Positions 36,699 through 45,692 of a stretch of 47,452 bases of DNA are shown piece by piece. The stretch covers positions 1 through 47,452 of the forward strand of contig DVDV01000430.1 in NCBI GenBank assembly GCA_015296075.1. Direction: 5' to 3'. The DNA is from Leptolyngbyaceae cyanobacterium M33_DOE_097 (GTDB taxonomy: Bacteria > Cyanobacteriota > Cyanobacteriia > Leptolyngbyales > Leptolyngbyaceae). Made by a program: the position numbers and the translations under genes. The notes below the pieces were generated by a model that was given only the letters and a program-made list of their open reading frames with translations, searched no databases and was not told where the DNA came from. Each line of letters begins with the position of its first letter. The stretch's first letter is position 1.

Positions 36699-37192
36699 GG
36701 GGCTTTCTCCTGAATCAGTGGGAGGCATTTGCTTGATGAACTTAATCATGCGGCATTACCTTGTTTAACTTGGTGATGAAAACCCTTAGCTATGTGTGAA
36801 ATACAGCACGTCTTCAGGTGACTGCGATCGCTTAGACCAGTAGATTTGAATCAATGTCTCCCATGACCTGAATCACACGGAGTGGTGATCTCAGTCATAA
36901 CTACCCCCTGTTGTTGCCTGCTCAAACACGAAACGCTCGCTAGAGACAGGCAAAACGCTTACCCAGCGAGAACTTTCATAACCAAAGTATCTAAATTAGA
37001 AACCAAGTCAGCATGATGCTAAGGGTAGAGATCTAAACCAGCAATGTTGCCAATTCAAGAGAATTCCCCCTCCCCGGCATTACTTTACGCCAAAACTCTT
37101 TGCCCGATGCCAAACTGTTTTTGCTCTTTGAGGTAATCAAGCAAAACAGAAGCGAAAGGCTACTAAGGGGCAAACCTGACATACCTGCCGGG
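36699..37192. other. Spacer upstream of the DUF4278 gene, with possible structured RNA
   Basis: Nearly 500 bases without a supported gene. At 36914-36970 a pseudoknot is possible: TTGCCTG (36914-36920) pairs with CAGGCAA (36947-36953), and CTCGCT in its loop (36936-36941) pairs with AGCGAG (36965-36970). The region must hold the DUF4278 promoter and the permease terminator. Confidence 0.5.
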
Positions 37193-38866
37193 TCACTGCT
37201 GACTTCTAGAGCGGTAAATTCCAACACTGAGCAGCAAAACGGGGAGTAAACCCACGACAACGATCGCCAATGCCGGGCCCGCCGCTTCTGCCAAGCGCTC
37301 ATCCGATGCTAAGTTATAAACCCGCACAGCTAAGGTATCAAAGTCAAAGGGGCGCACAATCAGTGTGGCGGGCAACTCTTTCATCACATCGACAAACACC
37401 AGCGTCGCGGCTGTCAGTAAGCCCCCTCGAATCAGGGGCGTGTGAATTCGCCATAGCGTGCTAAACGGACTGTGACCCAGACTGCGTGCCGCATCATCTA
37501 GGCTTGGCTTAATTCCAGTCAGGGAAGCGTCAACTGAGCTAAAAGAAACCGCTAAAAAACGCACCAGGTAGGCATAGACCAGCGCGGTGATGGTGCCGCT
37601 CAAGAGCAACCCTGTCGAAATGTTGAAGGTCGATCGCATCCAGGCATCAACGGCGTTATCCAACGCTCCCAACGGCACCAAGATGCCCACCGCAATCACA
37701 GAACCCGGCACAGCATAACCCATTGAAGCAATTTGGGTGGCTAAACGCACGCTCCAGCGCGGGTATAGCCGCAAACCATAGGCAAGAATCAAAGCAATCA
37801 GCACCGCGATCGCCCCTGTCAGCAATGCTAACGTCAGACTATTGGTGGCAAAGCTCCAGAAGCGATCGTCAAAATTGGTTTCAACATCATCCAGCGCAAG
37901 TTTGAGTAACACCCCCGCAGGCACCCAAAAGCCCAACAGCACAGGGAGCAAACAGGCAAAGAAAGCCGCGATCGCTGGCAACATGCCCAGACGATACTTG
38001 TGTAATTGCTGAGTTCGGTTTGCGGTTTGATAGAACCGTGCCCGACCTCGTGACCACCGCTCTAAAACGAGCAGCACCAAAACAAATAACAGCAGCACTG
38101 CCGCCAGTTGAGTCGCTGCGGGTAGGTTGCCCAAACTAAACCAGGTGCGGTAGATGCCAGTTGTGAAGGTATCCACTGAGAAAAATTGCACCGTCCCAAA
38201 GTCGTTGAGCGTCTCCATCAGCGCTAGTGAAAGACCCGCCGCGATCGACGGACGCGCCAAAGGCAAAGCAATGCGCCAAAAACTCTGCCACGGTGTGCAA
38301 CCTAAACTTCGACTCGCCTCCGACAGACAAACGGACTGTGCCAAAAACGTCGATCGCGCCAACAGATAGACATAGGGATACAGCACCAGCGTCAGCATGA
38401 GGATAGCACCCGGCAGCGATCGCACATTTGGAAACCAGTAATCGGTCGCAGACTGCCAACTAAACTGCTGCCTCAGCCAGCCCTGCACAGGTCCGTAATA
38501 AGCCAATAAATCCGTGTAGACGTAGGCTAATAGATACGCCGGAGCCGCCAGGGGTAACAACAAGGCCCATTCAAACAGCCGCCCCCCCGGAAATCGACAC
38601 ATCGTTACAAGCCAAGCCGTGCCTGTACCAATCAGCGCTGTGCCCAACCCCACCCCCAGCATCAACCATAAGGAGTTGGTGATGTAAGTACTTAAAACTG
38701 TTTTAACCAGGTCTTGCCACACCTGGCCCGCATCCACAAAAACACCCCGCAAAATGATCAAAACTGGGGCAGCAATAAGCAGGGCGATCGCCCCAATCAG
38801 CAGCAACCAACTGCTTTGACTAAATTTTGCAACTGTTTTGGTGAAGCTAGCATTCGCAATCTGCAT
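37193..38866 (-). CDS. futB: Iron(III)-type ABC transporter permease
   Basis: 557 aa with about 12 membrane helices made of two MetI-like halves. Each half carries an EAA loop that contacts the ATPase: EASRSLGCTPWQSFWRIALP (near 186-205) and DAARSLGHSPFSTLWRIHTP in the second half. Fused double permeases of this kind belong to ferric-iron (FbpB/FutB/SfuB) and thiamine (ThiP) importers. The FutC-type ATPase gene is adjacent and divergent, supporting iron. No periplasmic binding protein gene lies here, so it must be elsewhere. The symbol is a family-level assignment. Confidence 0.85.
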   Translation of the reverse strand: MQIANASFTKTVAKFSQSSWLLLIGAIALLIAAPVLIILRGVFVDAGQVWQDLVKTVLSTYITNSLWLMLGVGLGTALIGTGTAWLVTMCRFPGGRLFEWALLLPLAAPAYLLAYVYTDLLAYYGPVQGWLRQQFSWQSATDYWFPNVRSLPGAILMLTLVLYPYVYLLARSTFLAQSVCLSEASRSLGCTPWQSFWRIALPLARPSIAAGLSLALMETLNDFGTVQFFSVDTFTTGIYRTWFSLGNLPAATQLAAVLLLFVLVLLVLERWSRGRARFYQTANRTQQLHKYRLGMLPAIAAFFACLLPVLLGFWVPAGVLLKLALDDVETNFDDRFWSFATNSLTLALLTGAIAVLIALILAYGLRLYPRWSVRLATQIASMGYAVPGSVIAVGILVPLGALDNAVDAWMRSTFNISTGLLLSGTITALVYAYLVRFLAVSFSSVDASLTGIKPSLDDAARSLGHSPFSTLWRIHTPLIRGGLLTAATLVFVDVMKELPATLIVRPFDFDTLAVRVYNLASDERLAEAAGPALAIVVVGLLPVLLLSVGIYRSRSQQ

Positions 38867-39091
38867 TTCAACAAGCGCTTAAGACCTTTTGCCATCACCA
38901 CCCTACTACTAAGCGGTCTGTTGTTGCATCTGATCCTCAAGAAACCTACAAACTCCAAAACTCACCAAGCCACCCTCCTTCACTCCCCCACTCCCCCACT
39001 CCCAACATCACCCAGATGTCAGCCGCCTCATGCATTGATGCTATTCTCAATAAGCTAGCCTCAAACGCAACTTCAGTAGCATCGATTTTCA
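38867..39091. promoter_or_regulatory. Divergent promoter region of the permease and ATPase genes
   Basis: About 225 bases between the two outward-facing transporter genes. A CT-rich tract with the direct repeat CTCCCCCA lies near 38980-39000. No convincing Fur box was found, although one would be expected for an iron importer. Confidence 0.4.
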
Positions 39092-40162
39092 ATGTCTCAG
39101 CCAATCATCCTACAGGTCGAGAACCTCACCCGCCAATTTGCCGGAACCGCTCAACCAGCCGTTTCAAACGTTGGCCTGCAACTTAGACAAGGCGACATCC
39201 TTAGCTTGCTTGGCCCCTCTGGCTGCGGAAAAACTACATTACTGCGCCTCATCGCCGGATTTGAGAAACCAGATAGTGGCACTGTCCAAATTGCCAATGA
39301 AACAGTTGCAGGTAACGGCTTCTGGCACCCTCCAGAGCGACGCGATGTTGGCATGGTCTTTCAAGATTACGCGCTGTTCCCCCACTTAACTGTCGCTCAA
39401 AACATCGGCTTTGGCCTCAAAGCTCGCCGCCGATCGCCCCAGCAAGAGCGGGACATGGTGAAAGGCGCGATCGCTCTGGTCGGGTTGTCGGGTTTTGAAC
39501 AACGCTATCCCCATGAGTTGTCGGGTGGGCAACAACAACGGGTCGCGTTGGCCCGCGCTTTGGCTCCCCAGCCTTCCTTGATCTTGTTGGATGAACCACT
39601 TAGCAATTTAGACGTGCAAGTGCGGTTACGCTTACGGCAAGAAGTGCGGGAGATCCTCAAAAAAACGGATACATCGGCTGTTTTTGTGACGCACGACCAG
39701 GAAGAAGCCCTCTCCATCTCTGACTGGATAGCTGTCATGCGATCGGGCAAAATTGAGCAATTTGGCTCCCCTGAAACACTCTACCAACAGCCTGCCTCTC
39801 GGTTTGTGGCTGAGTTTGTCGCACAAGCAAACTTTATTCCGGCGACGTTTGATGGGCTCTACTGGCAAACTGAGATTGGCAAATTCCAGCCAAATGTTTC
39901 TGCACCAGAAAGCTTGATGCCGTCTGCTCAAGCTGATCTGATGATTCGGCAAGAAGATCTAGAACTGGTTGCCGACGAGAGTGGAAATTTACTTGTGGGC
40001 GATCGCCAATTTCTAGGGCGCGACTATCTTTACAACTTGATTGCTCCTTCTGGTTTAACGCTCCGCGCCCGCAGTGCGGTTGCAAAACCAATGGAGATTG
40101 GAGTCAAAGTGCAGGTTCACCTCACAGGCTCTGCAATCCAGCTTTTTCCGGCTGAACGCTAA
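39092..40162 (+). CDS. futC: Iron(III)-type ABC transporter ATP-binding protein
   Basis: 356 aa. Walker A GPSGCGKTT (near 42-50), Q loop MVFQDYALFPHL, signature LSGGQQQR, Walker B LILLDEPLSNLD and H loop FVTHDQEEAL are all present. A C-terminal regulatory (TOBE-like) region fills about 240-356, as in FbpC/FutC and related importers. It should power the permease encoded divergently at 37193-38866. A polyamine or sulfate ATPase has similar sequence, so the iron assignment rests on the neighbour. Confidence 0.88.
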   Translation: MSQPIILQVENLTRQFAGTAQPAVSNVGLQLRQGDILSLLGPSGCGKTTLLRLIAGFEKPDSGTVQIANETVAGNGFWHPPERRDVGMVFQDYALFPHLTVAQNIGFGLKARRRSPQQERDMVKGAIALVGLSGFEQRYPHELSGGQQQRVALARALAPQPSLILLDEPLSNLDVQVRLRLRQEVREILKKTDTSAVFVTHDQEEALSISDWIAVMRSGKIEQFGSPETLYQQPASRFVAEFVAQANFIPATFDGLYWQTEIGKFQPNVSAPESLMPSAQADLMIRQEDLELVADESGNLLVGDRQFLGRDYLYNLIAPSGLTLRARSAVAKPMEIGVKVQVHLTGSAIQLFPAER

Positions 40163-40177
40163 TACGTCCCAAACAAA

Positions 40178-40215
40178 ATCGCGATCGCACCCACTAATCA
40201 GGATGCGATCGCGAT
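40178..40215. terminator. HIP1-based hairpin between futC and thrS
   Basis: ATCGCGATCGCA (40178-40189) and TGCGATCGCGAT (40204-40215) are perfect 12-base inverted repeats with a 14-base loop. Each arm contains the HIP1 octamer. The hairpin sits between convergent genes but lacks T-runs, so termination is possible, not certain. Confidence 0.65.
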
Positions 40216-40228
40216 GACTAACGATTCA

Positions 40229-42061
40229 TCAAAAATCGGTGTGTTCCGTTTGAGCAATTCGCAGTCGCTCTAGCACTTCAGGCACCGCGATCGCGCCCAA
40301 TTCGCCAGCAGCCCGTGTACGAATGCTGAGTGCGTTGGCTTCAACCTCTTTCGCACCGACAACACTCATCACAGGGATTTTGTCTTTCTCGGCGTTGCGA
40401 ATCAGTTTACCAAGGCGATCGCCACTGGTATCGACTTCGGCACGCACACCCAGAGCCAGCATCTTGCTCACTACTTCTCTGGCAAACGGTAACTGCTCCT
40501 CACCTACAGGCAACAGGCGCACCTGCACGGGAGCCAACCAGAAGGGAAAATCTCCGGCGTACTCTTCGATCAAAATGCCAATCAGCCGTTCAAGCGAACC
40601 AAATGGCGCGCGGTGAATCATGACGGGGCGTTGACGGGTGCCGTCTTCGGCCACGTACTCTAACTCAAACCGTTCTGGCAAGTTATAGTCAACCTGCACA
40701 GTTCCCAGTTGCCACTCCCGCTCCAGTGCGTCCTGGAAGATGAAATCAAGCTTAGGACCATAGAATGCCGCCTCACCGACCCCTTCAAAGGTTGGTAGCC
40801 CCAACGTTTCGGCAGCCTTACGAATGGCAAACTCCGCCTTGTTCCACGCATCATCGGAGCCGATGTACTTGTCTAACGCGGGATCGCGGAAACTGAGGCG
40901 AGCGCGGAAATTCTTGAGTTGCAAACTCTTGAAGACCGTCAAGATTAGATCCACCACTTTGAGAAATTCATCCTCAAGTTGGTCAGGTGTGACAAACAGG
41001 TGAGAGTCATCAACCGTGAAGCCTCGTACACGAGTCAAGCCACCCAGTTCGCCCGATTGTTCATAGCGGTAGACGGTGCCAAACTCTGCTAACCGCATCG
41101 GCAACTCACGATAAGAGCGCAACTCACTCTTATAGATCTGAATGTGGAAGGGACAGTTCATCGGCTTCAGCGCAAACCCCTGCTCAAGCAAGCGGGCTGC
41201 ATCATCCTCAGCCATCATCGGAAACATATCTTCTTTGTAGTTTTGCCAGTGACCCGAAATCTTAAACAGGTCAACCCGCCCAATATGAGGAGTCACAACT
41301 GGCAAGTAACCCCGCTTGAGTTGCTCTTGCTTGAGGAAATCTTCGAGGGTCGATCGCAAGACCGTTCCCTTTGGAGTCCACAGTGGCAAACCAGGCCCAA
41401 CCGGGTCAGCAAAGATAAACAAACCCAGCTCTTTACCCAGTTTGCGGTGGTCGCGACGCAGCGCTTCCTCTTTACGGCGTTTGTACTCAGCAAGCTGCTC
41501 CGGCGACTCCCAGGCAGTGCCATAAATGCGTTGCAACTGAGCTTTGGTTTCATCTCCGCGCCAGTAAGCACCCGCAACCGTTTCTAACTCGAACGCATCG
41601 GGGTTAATATCTCCCGTAGTCTCAACGTGAGGCCCCGCACACAGATCCCACCACGCTTCGCCCAGGTGGTAGATCGTGATTGGATCACCCTTAATATCGG
41701 CCAAAATTTCGAGTTTATACGGCTCGTTAATCGCCTTAATCCGCCGTTCGGCCTCTTCGCGCGTTACTTCTTCGCGAATTACAGGCAACTTGCGCTTGAT
41801 GATTTTCACCATCTCTTTCTTGATGGCTTTCAAATCCTTCTCGGTAAACGGCTCTGGACTATCAAAGTCATAGTAAAAGCCATTCTCAATCCAGGGACCA
41901 ATCGTGACTTGCGCCTTTGGAAACAGCTTTTGAACCGCCATCGCCATGATGTGCGAGGTGGTGTGGCGAATTTTTTTTAACGGCTCTGAAGCACTGGTTT
42001 TAGGTAAATGAATCTTTTCAGGCGGATTTTGCTCGTTATTTTCAGCATTCTCAGCAGACAT
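40229..42061 (-). CDS. thrS: Threonyl-tRNA synthetase
   Basis: 610 aa. The protein starts with a short polar leader, then the editing (N2) domain with RHTTSHIMAMAVQKLFPKAQ (the HxxxH zinc motif near 43-47). The class II catalytic core carries motif 2 (LAEFGTVYRYEQSGELGGL) and motif 3 near VMIHRAPFGSLERLIGILI. The C-terminal anticodon-binding domain (about 505-600) contains VRLLPVGEEQ and RLGKLIRNAEKDKIP. The N-terminal TGS (N1) domain of E. coli ThrRS is absent, as in other cyanobacterial ThrRS. The start at 42061 has GGAG upstream; an ATG nine codons earlier is less likely. Confidence 0.97.
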   Translation of the reverse strand: MSAENAENNEQNPPEKIHLPKTSASEPLKKIRHTTSHIMAMAVQKLFPKAQVTIGPWIENGFYYDFDSPEPFTEKDLKAIKKEMVKIIKRKLPVIREEVTREEAERRIKAINEPYKLEILADIKGDPITIYHLGEAWWDLCAGPHVETTGDINPDAFELETVAGAYWRGDETKAQLQRIYGTAWESPEQLAEYKRRKEEALRRDHRKLGKELGLFIFADPVGPGLPLWTPKGTVLRSTLEDFLKQEQLKRGYLPVVTPHIGRVDLFKISGHWQNYKEDMFPMMAEDDAARLLEQGFALKPMNCPFHIQIYKSELRSYRELPMRLAEFGTVYRYEQSGELGGLTRVRGFTVDDSHLFVTPDQLEDEFLKVVDLILTVFKSLQLKNFRARLSFRDPALDKYIGSDDAWNKAEFAIRKAAETLGLPTFEGVGEAAFYGPKLDFIFQDALEREWQLGTVQVDYNLPERFELEYVAEDGTRQRPVMIHRAPFGSLERLIGILIEEYAGDFPFWLAPVQVRLLPVGEEQLPFAREVVSKMLALGVRAEVDTSGDRLGKLIRNAEKDKIPVMSVVGAKEVEANALSIRTRAAGELGAIAVPEVLERLRIAQTEHTDF

Positions 42062-42510
42062 GGGACAACTCCAAAAATGTTGGGACAAACAGCGATCGCG
42101 AATGATTTGGGGGCGCTTAGAGCTGCCCCTCGCTAGTTCGCGTTCTGCGACTCACATTTCTCTGCGTAGACAATAACCGGAGTTCCCAAACAACCATGAA
42201 CCCAAACTTTAGCTAAATGACTTCTCAGTTTAACGCACTGCCATGATCTCAAAGCTTGAACTGTGTAGGAGGCAGCTGACAAATTTTGCTCCCACGACCT
42301 GCAACTTACAAGTTGCAAAAACCAACGATCGATTCAGCTGATGATGAACGGTGCTTACTTTATTTTAACGAGTTAATGAGCAATCAAACGGAGTAATTGA
42401 GCAGCGATGGGGAAACAGGTTCAATCATTCTTAAGAATTGTAAAGAATATTAAAAGACGCTAAGATAAACTGAGAACAGAACGTTAATCTAGGTTGTACT
42501 TAGGGGCACA
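42062..42510. other. Divergent spacer between thrS and DUF2605 gene
   Basis: About 450 bases. A 61-codon minus-strand frame (42133-42318) shows no family and no ribosome-binding site. A weak GGGGGC/GCCCCT stem lies near 42109-42128. I see no T-box; cyanobacteria normally lack them. Confidence 0.45.
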
Positions 42511-42834
42511 ATGATTCCGTCAAACTCTGAATCTGATCTACTAAAGAGCCTGCTGGAACCGCTTTTAGACGACTTTCAGTACTGGTTTGAGCGATCGCGC
42601 ACTTTATTAGAAGAAAATGAGATTGCGTTTATGGATTCAGAGCAGCAAGCGGATTTGTTAGCTCGTGTTCTTTCGGCTCAACAAGAAGTCGCTACCGTGC
42701 AATCGTTGTTTAAGCTGACTGACAAGCAAGTAGGGGTAGATACTGCAGTCATGGCATCCTGGCATCGCCTGGTGCATGAGTGTTGGCAAGTGGCTCATCG
42801 CTTTCGGCAAGAGCAAGCAAGCTGGGGAGGTTAG
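42511..42834 (+). CDS. DUF2605 family protein
   Basis: 107 aa, helical and soluble. LLEPLLDDFQYWFERSRTLL (residues 15-34), QQADLLARVLSAQQEV and DTAVMASWHRLVHECWQVA match the cyanobacterial family DUF2605, whose function is unknown. It lies 266 bases upstream of a DUF2973 gene on the same strand, and these two families are often neighbours in cyanobacterial genomes (from memory). Confidence 0.9.
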   Translation: MIPSNSESDLLKSLLEPLLDDFQYWFERSRTLLEENEIAFMDSEQQADLLARVLSAQQEVATVQSLFKLTDKQVGVDTAVMASWHRLVHECWQVAHRFRQEQASWGG

Positions 42835-43100
42835 AACTCTGTTAAAAATTTTTCAGAGGGTTGAAAATCCTGGAAAAATAACTCAAGATTACCCCTAACT
42901 TTCAGCGCAAAGTTGGCTGACCTACTAGAGTTTCCGAGATGAATCTGCGAAACTGCTAATTAAGAGAGAGTTATCAAATCTAAAGTTGAGTCTTAGGTTA
43001 GGACGGGTACGCTTGAGTTAAAAGTTATCTTGTTAGTGATTAAGATTTTCGTTCTAAAGTTTTTACCAACCAAAGTTTATTTAACGCTGAGGAAATCTCT
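42835..43100. other. Spacer between DUF2605 and DUF2973 genes
   Basis: About 265 AT-rich bases, probably with a promoter for the downstream gene pair. No gene or terminator is clear. Confidence 0.4.
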
Positions 43101-43403
43101 ATGTTACTGCACCTGCTTTACGTTATCGCCTTTACCATTCTGGCGGTTTTGGCAGTTGGTAACTTGATCCGAAACTTGATGACTCTGGGTTTTGAGTCGC
43201 AGCGTGCAGGCATGGGCAACTCACCTAACTCTGGTCGTAAGCGGATGCCATCTCATCCTGAGTTGTTAGACGCAAAGGGTAATGTGATCGATGAGCCGCT
43301 TTTAGTGATGCGTTCAATGAGTGTTGAGGATGCTCGTGAGCGCTTAGATGCGATTTTTGAAGCGTCTCCCAGCCCTTCTAATGAAACGCGGGAAGAATCC
43401 TAG
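43101..43403 (+). CDS. DUF2973 family membrane protein
   Basis: 100 aa. One N-terminal membrane helix (about 1-22, LLYVIAFTILAVLAVGNLI) is followed by a cytosolic tail. HPELLDAKGNVIDEPLLVMR (about 52-71) and SVEDARERLDAIFEASP match DUF2973, a cyanobacteria-specific family of unknown role. A 19-base gap separates it from the GTPase gene, so they are likely co-transcribed. Confidence 0.9.
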   Translation: MLLHLLYVIAFTILAVLAVGNLIRNLMTLGFESQRAGMGNSPNSGRKRMPSHPELLDAKGNVIDEPLLVMRSMSVEDARERLDAIFEASPSPSNETREES

Positions 43404-43422
43404 CTGCATTGCTTGGTGACGC

Positions 43423-44736
43423 ATGGTTGAAGATAAAAGCGATCAAAATCAACCGGCAGACTTAGCTGAATCGGCTAAATCAGATTTACGCCACTTTGAC
43501 ATGGCTGAGGGCATTCTCCAACTTCGCGATGCGATGATGAGCGGTTGGGGAAAGCTACCTTTTGTTCCGTGGGTGGTGCGATCGCTCACGGATTGGTTTT
43601 CGGTGAGTGAGGCGCAGGTTGAAGAGATTTTGAAGCAGGTTCGCTCGGAGCTACCAACGACGGAGGCGCTACTGGTTGGCAAGCCCCAGGCGGGTAAAAG
43701 CTCGATTGTTCGTGGTTTAACGGGTGTTTCAGCCGAGATTGTGGGGCAGGGGTTCAAGCCTCATACACGCCACACCCAGCAGTACGCTTATCCCGTGGAT
43801 GACCTGCCCCTCTTGCTCTTCACTGACACCGTTGGCCTGGGTGACATCACCCGCGACACGCCCATTATGGTTGAAGAACTGTTAGGCGAGCTGAGTCAAC
43901 GCGACGAAAAGCCTAAAGCTCAAGTCATTATTTTAACGATCAAAATTACCGATTTTGCGACGGATACTCTGCATCAAATCGCTAGCCAGATTCGCAAAAG
44001 TTACCCTCAAGTGCCGTGTCTACTGGCAGTGACTTGCCTGCACGAAGTCTATCCCCCGGAGGTAGATAACCACCCGCCCTACCCGCCTGAGCTGGAGCCA
44101 ATTGAGCGTGCCTTCACAGCAATTCAACAATCCTTTGCGGGGCTGTTCGATCGCGCGGTGTTGCTCGACTTTACCTTAGAGGGAGATGGGTTTGAGCCAA
44201 CCTTTTATGGTCTAGAAATGTTGGTCAACAGTCTGGCTGAGCTTTTGCCTGACGCAGAAGCGGAGGCGATGCAGCAGTTACTCAAGGGTGAGCCGGGGAA
44301 ACAACTCAGTGATGTCTATCGCGAGGCAGGCAGGCGGTATATTTTGCCTTTTGCGATTATGGCAGCCGGACTTGCGGCTGTGCCCTTACCCTTTGCTACG
44401 ATGCCTGTTTTGACCGCCCTGCAAATCTCAATGGTGGGGTTATTGGGCAAACTGTATGGGCAAACGATTAGCCCTTCCCAAGCCGGGGGTATTGTCACCG
44501 CGATCGCAGGTGGATTTTTAGCGCAGGCGATCGGCCGCGAATTGGTGAAGTTCATTCCAGGTTTAGGCAGTATTATTGCAGCGTCTTGGGCTGGGGCTTA
44601 CACTTGGGCTTTAGGCGAGGCCGCTTGTGTCTACTTTGGTGACTTAATGGGCGGTACAAAACCAGATGCCCAAAAAATTCAAGCGGTGATGCGTGAGTCC
44701 TTTGACGCTGCAAAAGAACGTTTTCGTCAGCGTTAG
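43423..44736 (+). CDS. Membrane-associated GTPase with DUF697-like C-terminus
   Basis: 437 aa. A GTPase domain (about 80-285) shows a P-loop GKPQAGKSS (86-94) and G3 DTVGLGD (135-141). The guanine-specifying G4 motif (N/TKxD) is not evident; the equivalent strand reads LLAVTCLHE (about 200-208). The C-terminal region (about 305-410) has glycine/alanine-rich hydrophobic helices (FAIMAAGLAAVPLPFATMP and GRELVKFIPGLGSIIAASWA) like DUF697 of the YcjF group, suggesting membrane insertion. It follows the DUF2973 membrane protein closely. The cellular role is unknown; it may act at the thylakoid or plasma membrane. Confidence 0.88.
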   Translation: MVEDKSDQNQPADLAESAKSDLRHFDMAEGILQLRDAMMSGWGKLPFVPWVVRSLTDWFSVSEAQVEEILKQVRSELPTTEALLVGKPQAGKSSIVRGLTGVSAEIVGQGFKPHTRHTQQYAYPVDDLPLLLFTDTVGLGDITRDTPIMVEELLGELSQRDEKPKAQVIILTIKITDFATDTLHQIASQIRKSYPQVPCLLAVTCLHEVYPPEVDNHPPYPPELEPIERAFTAIQQSFAGLFDRAVLLDFTLEGDGFEPTFYGLEMLVNSLAELLPDAEAEAMQQLLKGEPGKQLSDVYREAGRRYILPFAIMAAGLAAVPLPFATMPVLTALQISMVGLLGKLYGQTISPSQAGGIVTAIAGGFLAQAIGRELVKFIPGLGSIIAASWAGAYTWALGEAACVYFGDLMGGTKPDAQKIQAVMRESFDAAKERFRQR

Positions 44737-44798
44737 ACTCATTTCCACAGCTATCGGTGGCGATCGCAGTCAGCTCCACCCAACGCCCTATAAATCAT

Positions 44799-45200
44799 TT
44801 AGGCGGCTTGAAAGCGGGGATTTTGCTTCAACTCGCTTAGTTGAAAACTCTGCGCCCATTGAATCAGAGCATCTGCTAAAACGTCTTCTTGAGGCTGCAA
44901 CAGCAACGCCGTGTATTGTGATTTTTGCTTAACAACCAGGGCACAATACGCTTCTCCGCGAATCGTTGCATGCTGAAACCCTTCTACTCGCAAAGAAGAC
45001 ATTAACAGCGATCGCAAACCTAAAGCCTGAAAAATTGTCTGTACCCAGCACATGTTAGCGGCCTCAGAGGTGATGAAATATTCTTTGGGCAATCCATTTA
45101 AATCAAAAACAGCAGCACCCACAATCATGTCTGTGTATTGCATGGGTGTCTCCAACGTGGAAGCAATAAATGAGGTGTCAACAGGAGCAAAAGTAGACAT
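44799..45200 (-). CDS. Roadblock/LC7-like cyanobacterial protein
   Basis: 133 aa, soluble. The order of elements (GAAVFDLNGLPKEYFITSE, then a helix WVQTIFQALGLRSLL, then RGEAYCALVVKQKSQYTALLL) resembles the Roadblock/LC7 fold of MglB-type proteins that regulate small GTPases. The match is by pattern and not certain. It is convergent with the GTPase gene at 43423, which makes a functional link worth testing. An alternative start lies at residue 20 (MQYTDMIVG). Confidence 0.7.
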   Translation of the reverse strand: MSTFAPVDTSFIASTLETPMQYTDMIVGAAVFDLNGLPKEYFITSEAANMCWVQTIFQALGLRSLLMSSLRVEGFQHATIRGEAYCALVVKQKSQYTALLLQPQEDVLADALIQWAQSFQLSELKQNPRFQAA

Positions 45201-45692
45201 TGATAACAGCCAACAAACATTGTAATGGCAGAACTTGGTGGATCATGCAAAAGTGCAGTAGCCATCCAAATTGAATAAACAAAATGATGATGAGCAAAGT
45301 AATCGTTATGGAGTGTGTACCACAGATTCATCTGCTTCAGTAAGTGGAGCGGCACCCCTTAACTCTCAGTTTAAGAAATCCTTGCGGTTCCAACGACCGT
45401 GTAATCGCTCATAGGTGCGATCTCTAAACTTAAATAGGGAAACGTTGAGGTGGTAAATGCTCGGAAAAATTATGAACACCAGATAAATTAGCAATTCATT
45501 CTCTACTGGGGGAATGAAGCATAGGTTTAGAGTATTGCCCGCTTGTTAAATCACCTCAAAAAAATTTAGGGTAAACTGGCTCACTTCACGATTTTTAAAT
45601 TCGTTCTAAATGGAATCGAAAGAATGCCCAAGCCATTTAAGCGTAGGATGTAAACGAACTACTGCCAATTTTAGTGACTGTTAAAGCTTTCA
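45201..45692. other. Divergent spacer upstream of the RNase D gene
   Basis: About 490 AT-rich bases between two outward-facing genes. A minus-strand frame at 45125-45355 overlaps the Roadblock-like gene and has no support. I see no RNA gene. Confidence 0.45.

Noticed and set aside
38714-39058. Plus-strand frame across the permease start and divergent promoter
   Set aside because: Low-complexity proline/threonine composition from CT-rich DNA, and antisense to the permease gene.
42133-42318. Minus-strand 61-codon frame upstream of thrS
   Set aside because: No ribosome-binding site or family; probably chance.
42062-42510. T-box riboswitch upstream of thrS
   Set aside because: No T-box consensus or specifier hairpin could be found, and cyanobacteria generally do not use them.
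45125-45355. Hydrophobic minus-strand frame upstream of the Roadblock-like gene
   Set aside because: Overlaps the supported gene in another frame, with odd His/Leu-rich composition and no start signal.
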